From Rhodocyclaceae bacterium (lineage in GTDB: Bacteria; Pseudomonadota; Gammaproteobacteria; Burkholderiales; Rhodocyclaceae), in assembly GCA_025361105.1 (NCBI GenBank), contig JANYAW010000119.1:1-10316 (forward strand): DNA of 10,316 nt, in the 5' to 3' direction. The first letter of the stretch is position 1. Each line of letters opens with the position of its first letter. Shown here one piece after another: positions 6,071 through 10,316 of this stretch. Position numbers and translations under genes: made by a program. A model generated the notes under the pieces. It saw nothing but the letters and a program-made list of their open reading frames with translations, did not search any database and had not been told where the DNA came from.

Positions 6071-6877
6071 ATGTTCAAAGGTAAAGTCGCAGTAATTACA
6101 GGAGCCGGTTCCGGCATTGGTCGTGCACTGGCGTTGGATCTGGGTGCGCGCGGTGCGCGGCTGGCCTTGTCGGATATCAATGCTGCGGCGCTTGACGAAA
6201 CGCTGGCGCTGTTCAAATCCGCTGGTGGTGCAGAGAGTGTGGCGCGCGCTTATGTGTTGAATGTCGCCTCAGCCGATGCGGTATTGGCTCATGCCGAGGA
6301 CATTAAGCGCGATTTTGGTACAGCGCATTTTTTGTTCAACAATGCTGGCGCGACTATCGTCGGCACGGTCAATCACACGTCGATTGCAGAATTTGAATGG
6401 CAGTTGGGCATCAATATGTGGGGCGTGCTGTATGGCACCAAAGCATTCTTGCCGATGATGCTGGCGCAACGCGAAGGCTGCATCGTGAATATTTCCAGCA
6501 TCTTCGGGATGATAGGTTTTCCCTTGCAAGGTGCGTACAACATGTCCAAGTTCGCCGTGCGCGGGCTGACCGAATGTTTGTGGAGCGAACTGGACGGCAC
6601 CGGTGTGCGTGCGGTGGCTGTGCATCCCGGTGGCATCACTACCAACATCGCCAAGGTGGCACGCAAATGCGCGGCGGCTGGTGCCGAGGAATCTATGTCT
6701 GATGGCAAGGCCGAAAAGGCTTTGCTGACACCGCCAACCGAATGCGCAGCGAATATCATCAAAGGTGTGATCAACGGCGACAAGCGAATTGTCACTGGTC
6801 ATCGCGCGCGGACGGTGTTTTGGATGAGTCGATTGTTCCCGAATTACTATCCGCAATTGCTCAAGAAAATTCTCTAG
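6071..6877 (+). CDS. Classical short-chain dehydrogenase/reductase (SDR), 268 aa
   Basis: This is a cytoplasmic NAD(P)-dependent oxidoreductase with a Rossmann fold. All classical SDR landmarks are present: the nucleotide-binding TGAGSGIG (10-17), an Asp at the end of the second strand (D35, LSDI) that usually favours NAD(H) over NADP(H), NNAG (90-93), the active-site Asn in INMWG (N114), Ser in VNISS (S142 or S143), and YNMSK with Y156 and K160. PGGI (187-190) follows the sixth strand. Length is typical. The C-terminal tail, with RARTVFWMSRLFPNYYPQLL (245-264), is somewhat longer and more hydrophobic than in FabG-type members and may shape a pocket for a hydrophobic substrate. The substrate cannot be told from sequence. 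It is a single gene with a good RBS, convergent with the transporter operon and separated from it by a hairpin. Confidence 0.95.
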   Translation: MFKGKVAVITGAGSGIGRALALDLGARGARLALSDINAAALDETLALFKSAGGAESVARAYVLNVASADAVLAHAEDIKRDFGTAHFLFNNAGATIVGTVNHTSIAEFEWQLGINMWGVLYGTKAFLPMMLAQREGCIVNISSIFGMIGFPLQGAYNMSKFAVRGLTECLWSELDGTGVRAVAVHPGGITTNIAKVARKCAAAGAEESMSDGKAEKALLTPPTECAANIIKGVINGDKRIVTGHRARTVFWMSRLFPNYYPQLLKKIL

Positions 6878-6894
6878 AGACAGATCGAACACGT

Positions 6895-6922
6895 CGTCAT
6901 TCCCGCTTTCGCGGGAATGACG
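6895..6922. repeat. REP-like extragenic palindrome, likely bidirectional terminator
   Basis: CGTCATTCCCGC (6895-6906) and GCGGGAATGACG (6911-6922) form a perfect 12-bp stem with a TTTC loop. It fills most of the 51-nt gap between the convergent stops of the SDR and the transporter. Hairpins with the core GTCATTCCCGC/GCGGGAATGAC are a common dispersed extragenic element in proteobacteria, and the ATTCCC/GGGAAT ends recall the dRS3 element of Neisseria. Only one copy lies in this window, so repetition in this genome is inferred. Confidence 0.7.
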
Positions 6923-6928
6923 GGATAG

Positions 6929-9736
6929 TCAGCTTGGCGCAGAGGGCTGCTGTGCCTCGACCCAATCAGCTAAACGCTGACCCAATATTCCACTGATGTT
7001 GAAGTTGAGTTTGGCCATGATATGCGGGAAAAATACCAAATCTTTTTCCAGTCGTTCGTGATCGAAACGTAACACTGAGCCGTCGCCGACTGCGCGTACA
7101 TCGGCCGTTCGGTGGGTCGGGCGTACGAAGCCGATTTCACCGAACACTTCGCCGGGGCCGAGCGTTGCAATGATGCGTTCGGCGTCACCGTCGCGGCGCA
7201 CGACATTGAGTTTTCCGCTGACTACCAAATACATACTGCGACCTATGGTTCCTTGCTCGATTATGCAGGCGCCGTCGGTATGTTCATGCAGTTCAGAAAT
7301 CAAAATCGTCTTGCGAATTTGATAGCCGGTCATGCCATGAAATAGCGGGCTATGCTCCAGCGCGGCGCGTTGTTTTGACATCGCCAAAATCTCGTACAGG
7401 CCAACCAGTCTGATACGCGACATGACCAGCGGTGTGATTAGCAAATTGGTAAAAATCGAGAACAGCATAGTGGCCGCTGCGAGTGCGCCGAACTGGGCAA
7501 TCGGGGTGAAATCCGAGAGTAGCAATACCCCAAATCCGAGCGCCAACGCCAAGCCAACCGCGATCACCGGCGCGGCTTCATCTTGCACGGTTTCAATGAC
7601 CGCTTCGTCGTAATTAGTCGCATTGCGGCACAGCTCGCTGTAACGCGAAAACAGATGTATCGTGCCGTCAATCGCGATGCCAATGGCGACCACCACCACC
7701 ATCACCGTGCCCGCGTTCAAAGGGATGTGCAGTATGCGCATGACACTCAAAATCATCAGGATGGGAATCACACTCGGCACTAAGGCGATGATGCCGCCTT
7801 TGATGGAAGTAAACATCAGCGACATCACCAAAAAAACTACCAACAACAGCAGTGAGAAGGCCAGCACTTGACCTTTCACCAGCCGGTCAGCGACGGCATT
7901 AATCATCAAATTTTCACCGACGATGCTGGTCGTCATGTCTGCACCCGCATGATGTGCGACGACTTCGCGCAACTCCTCAATGTGATGATTCAAGGTAGAC
8001 GAATCGCGCACATTGTGGCGCACGATAATATTTGCGCGGCGAAAATCGTGACTGACATAGACCAGCAAATCGCGCGGCGAATGCAGTAGTAAATAGCGAG
8101 AAACCTGCTCGCGCGTCGGTGGCACTTTATAGGCATCGGGTTGGCCGCCACTGTCTTCCATGCTGGCTTGAGCGACGACATCGGCAAGCGACAAACTACG
8201 ATCAAAAATTTGTTGCTTGGTGATGAATGTTTGAATGTCGGCGAGGCGTTGCAAATTTGCCGGATCACGGAATGCGCCTTCGGAATTACTCTCCAATGTC
8301 ACATAAAAAAGTTTTGCACCAGCAATCTCTTCCTGCATTTGTGCTGAGGCTTCCACCACCGCGCGATCACTGCGAAAAAATGTTAGCGGCTCGTTGGTGA
8401 CATGCAAGTTCGCCGCCTGTTGCACGAACACAAATATCAAACCGATAGCCAGCGCCACGGTGACCAAGGTGAAGCGATGGCGCATCAAACGAAACGCACG
8501 TGCCGCGATGACCGGCAAACCTGCCACGCCCGCGAAGGCATGTGGGCTGGCTCGTTTCGGTCCATAGGTGTTGTACAGCAGCGGCACCAGCAGCACGGTA
8601 ATCAGACCATTGGCAAGAATCGCAAAGGCCGCCGCCACGCCGAAATCACGAATCATCGCCAGACCGGCAAAAGCATTGCTGGCAAATCCTATCGATGTAG
8701 TTAGTATGGTCAAAATCGCTGGCGCGCCGAGCGTGAGCAACATGGAATTGGTGGCGCGCGCACGGGTTTGCGCGGCATCAAGCACATTCCCGATATTCGT
8801 TGCATCGACAGCCAAGCCACGATAGTAACCAGCGATCATCCGCATGATTTCTGTCGCACCAATCACGATAGTGATGGTCGGCAGCATGCCCGACAAAATA
8901 CTGATGGGAATACCGGCCCATCCCATCAAACCAAACGTCCATAGCAGGCTCAGCGAGGCAACCAGCAAAGGCATCAGTGCCGCAAAAACACTACGGAAGA
9001 AGAGGAAAGCGGTCAGCGCCACCAGCAAGGTCGACACCGGAACGAGAACACGTGCGTCGGTCAGCAGGCCAGCGCGAATTTCCGCTTCAATTCGTGGTGT
9101 GCCCAATTGGGTGACCGAATCGAACTGTCCGCGAACCGGCGCAAGAATTTTTTCCACCGCCGTATACGCCGCGAGGCTGCTGGTCGAACTTTCACTTTCT
9201 TTAACTGAAATACCAATCGCAATCGCTTGGCCATTTTCACTAATCAAATTGCGTACCGCGATTGGATCGGCGAGCACCTCGGTGCGCAAATGTTCGGCGC
9301 CCACATCATCCACCGGCACGATACCAAGCAACGGCACAGCATGCAATTGGCCATCAACGCGACGCACGACGGTCGCTGAAAACACATCATCTATTCGTTC
9401 AACAAAAGGTAGTTGTTGCAACTCGCTGTGCAAACCTTCCAAGGCTTGCAGCTTGGCCGCCGTCCACAACTTGGTATCGCGCACATAAACAAAGCTGCGG
9501 TGATCGGAACCGAATTCTCGTGTCACGCGCAGATGTGCTTGGCGGTCGGGGTCGTCGGCTGGTACGAAGTGCGCCGAGCCAACATCGACCACCAGATGCG
9601 GCAAGCCCAGCGCCGCACCGACACTAAGCACAAACAAAAATAACAAAATAGCAAAGCTATGTGTGACGCCAAGGCGCACAAAGCCTTGCAAAAAGCTCCG
9701 GGGCTCGTTCCGTGTATCGTTAAAGGTTTCGTTCAT
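6929..9736 (-). CDS. RND/MMPL-family transporter with C-terminal cyclic-nucleotide-binding domain (935 aa)
   Basis: This is an inner-membrane exporter of the RND superfamily (HAE3/MMPL type), normally driven by proton flow. The layout is: TM1 28-48; first periplasmic loop 50-225; TM2-6 at about 228-247, 252-272, 276-297 (with IGATEIMRM), 337-357 and 366-387; TM7 421-440; second periplasmic loop 442-620; TM8-12 at about 624-643, 648-668, 672-696, 722-741 and 748-772. TM10 carries GIAIDGTIHLFSRY (686-699), the usual Asp site of proton relay (D690). Residues about 795-925 form a cyclic-nucleotide-binding domain with the phosphate-binding cassette GEVFGEIGFVRPTHRTADV (862-880), including the key Glu (E867) and Arg (R876). 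The start ATG overlaps the stop of the LolA-like gene (ATGA), so the two are probably translationally coupled. Cargo is likely a lipid, hopanoid-like or other hydrophobic molecule, but cannot be named. Confidence 0.92.
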   Translation of the reverse strand: MNETFNDTRNEPRSFLQGFVRLGVTHSFAILLFLFVLSVGAALGLPHLVVDVGSAHFVPADDPDRQAHLRVTREFGSDHRSFVYVRDTKLWTAAKLQALEGLHSELQQLPFVERIDDVFSATVVRRVDGQLHAVPLLGIVPVDDVGAEHLRTEVLADPIAVRNLISENGQAIAIGISVKESESSTSSLAAYTAVEKILAPVRGQFDSVTQLGTPRIEAEIRAGLLTDARVLVPVSTLLVALTAFLFFRSVFAALMPLLVASLSLLWTFGLMGWAGIPISILSGMLPTITIVIGATEIMRMIAGYYRGLAVDATNIGNVLDAAQTRARATNSMLLTLGAPAILTILTTSIGFASNAFAGLAMIRDFGVAAAFAILANGLITVLLVPLLYNTYGPKRASPHAFAGVAGLPVIAARAFRLMRHRFTLVTVALAIGLIFVFVQQAANLHVTNEPLTFFRSDRAVVEASAQMQEEIAGAKLFYVTLESNSEGAFRDPANLQRLADIQTFITKQQIFDRSLSLADVVAQASMEDSGGQPDAYKVPPTREQVSRYLLLHSPRDLLVYVSHDFRRANIIVRHNVRDSSTLNHHIEELREVVAHHAGADMTTSIVGENLMINAVADRLVKGQVLAFSLLLLVVFLVMSLMFTSIKGGIIALVPSVIPILMILSVMRILHIPLNAGTVMVVVVAIGIAIDGTIHLFSRYSELCRNATNYDEAVIETVQDEAAPVIAVGLALALGFGVLLLSDFTPIAQFGALAAATMLFSIFTNLLITPLVMSRIRLVGLYEILAMSKQRAALEHSPLFHGMTGYQIRKTILISELHEHTDGACIIEQGTIGRSMYLVVSGKLNVVRRDGDAERIIATLGPGEVFGEIGFVRPTHRTADVRAVGDGSVLRFDHERLEKDLVFFPHIMAKLNFNISGILGQRLADWVEAQQPSAPS

Positions 9737-10316
9737 GACAATCCAGCAAAAACAGCTGCCGGAACATAGTCCGGAGAATGTACGCGGCGATCAATTTTCA
9801 GCAAGCTGCGTTGATCGTCTTTGAGATTTTCCATCAAGATCATGCTGGCACGCCACGCACCGTTCTCATCCGGGCGCGGAGCACGAAAACTCTGACGCCG
9901 ATTAAGCTGACCCTTGGTATCGTGATAATCAATGCGACTGATAAACAAATTATCTTCGCGCAGGAAAATAATTCTCTCGGCTGCGTTGGTGGTGCCAACG
10001 CGCGAATTGTCCATCGGCAAAGCGCGCAAGACCAAATGTTTGACATGCTCAATGTATTGCGCGGGAAAAATCTCGTAGCGAAATTCATCGACTTGTTCGT
10101 CTTCGAGATCGCTGACCAAAAAATCCGAGCCGAGTATCGAGCTGCTCGCCTTGGCTCCCCGCCGCCGGCCATTGCCTGCATCACGCGCGACAAACACCGT
10201 CATGCCATTGGCATCTTGCGGCGTACTCACCACTAGCAAATCCTTATCGCCCGAACTATCGTGCCGCACATAATGTTTGATGCTACGCACCGAGTATTGG
10301 CCAAGACCATTACTCA
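9733..10316 (-). CDS. LolA-like outer membrane lipoprotein-sorting protein, 5' end outside window
   Basis: The frame is open to the window edge: upstream of the GTG at 10290 it still reads SNGLGQYSVRSIKHYV, so the start and any signal peptide lie outside. About 190 C-terminal residues are visible. Numbered from the GTG, they include SSSILGSDFLVSDLED (49-64), a beta-strand series ending RIDYHDTKGQLNRRQSF (119-135), and MILMENLKDDQRSLLKIDR (150-168). The LGSD...DLED block followed by D-x-x-G-x-L strands is typical of the LolA-like proteins often annotated as outer membrane lipoprotein-sorting protein (the TP0789-like group). They fold as a half-closed beta barrel that shields a lipid or acyl chain in the periplasm. 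Its stop overlaps the start of the RND transporter, so it is probably the periplasmic partner that takes or delivers the transported hydrophobic cargo. It is not the housekeeping LolA of the LolCDE pathway. Confidence 0.8.
   Translation of the reverse strand, partial: SNGLGQYSVRSIKHYVRHDSSGDKDLLVVSTPQDANGMTVFVARDAGNGRRRGAKASSSILGSDFLVSDLEDEQVDEFRYEIFPAQYIEHVKHLVLRALPMDNSRVGTTNAAERIIFLREDNLFISRIDYHDTKGQLNRRQSFRAPRPDENGAWRASMILMENLKDDQRSLLKIDRRVHSPDYVPAAVFAGLS

Noticed and set aside
6895..6922. Hairpin as a CRISPR repeat
   Set aside because: Only one copy is present and there are no spacers or cas genes.
8844..9488. 214-aa plus-strand open frame opposite the RND gene
   Set aside because: It is Ser/Thr/Arg-rich low-complexity sequence with no motif, opposite a clear twelve-helix transporter.

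Overview
The window looks like a chromosomal segment of a Gram-negative proteobacterium, most likely a betaproteobacterium. The reasons are a moderate GC content, Shine-Dalgarno sites of the AGGAG type, an RND (MMPL-type) inner-membrane transporter with a LolA-like periplasmic partner, and an extragenic hairpin of the GTCATTCCCGC/GCGGGAATGAC type that is widespread in beta- and gammaproteobacteria. The genus cannot be named from the sequence alone.

Left part (1-2770) reads as accessory DNA. It opens with the 3' part of a PcfJ-like gene cut by the window edge. Its reading frame appears to be broken by one extra A in a run of four A's near 1352-1355, and a good continuation lies in the next frame up to 1480. 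Directly behind it is a short fragment that looks like the C-terminal end of a DUF2779-type (RNase H-like, DEDDy) nuclease whose body is missing. Next come a small, probably beta-rich hypothetical gene (1670-1966) and, convergent to it, a gene with a PD-(D/E)XK-like nuclease signature (2009-2692/2770).

Middle part (2927-5900) is a run of four plus-strand genes. The first is a multi-helix membrane protein with a DUF4352-like domain and an extra C-terminal beta domain. Then come two adjacent paralogues (about 175 aa each) that contain an internal duplication of LRV/HEAT-like type. The last is a small DEDDh 3'-5' exonuclease of the Rv2179c/RNase T type. The first three have clear ribosome binding sites. 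The exonuclease starts at a GTG with no visible one. A perfect hairpin separates the two paralogues. None of the three non-nuclease products has a function I can name.

Right part (6071-10316) looks like ordinary chromosomal DNA. A classical short-chain dehydrogenase/reductase (plus strand) converges on a minus-strand operon, with a 12-bp hairpin in the 51-nt gap. The operon has a LolA-like outer-membrane lipoprotein-sorting protein (5' end outside the window) whose stop codon overlaps the start of a 935-aa RND transporter. That transporter carries a C-terminal cyclic-nucleotide-binding domain with a largely intact phosphate-binding cassette. The pair probably moves a hydrophobic molecule or lipoprotein-type cargo from the inner membrane, possibly under cyclic-nucleotide control.

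No tRNA, rRNA, CRISPR array, transposase or origin was recognised. The most interesting items are the tandem LRV-like paralogues with internal duplication, the cNMP-domain RND/LolA pair, the DUF2779 remnant behind the frameshifted PcfJ gene, and the composite DUF4352 membrane protein.
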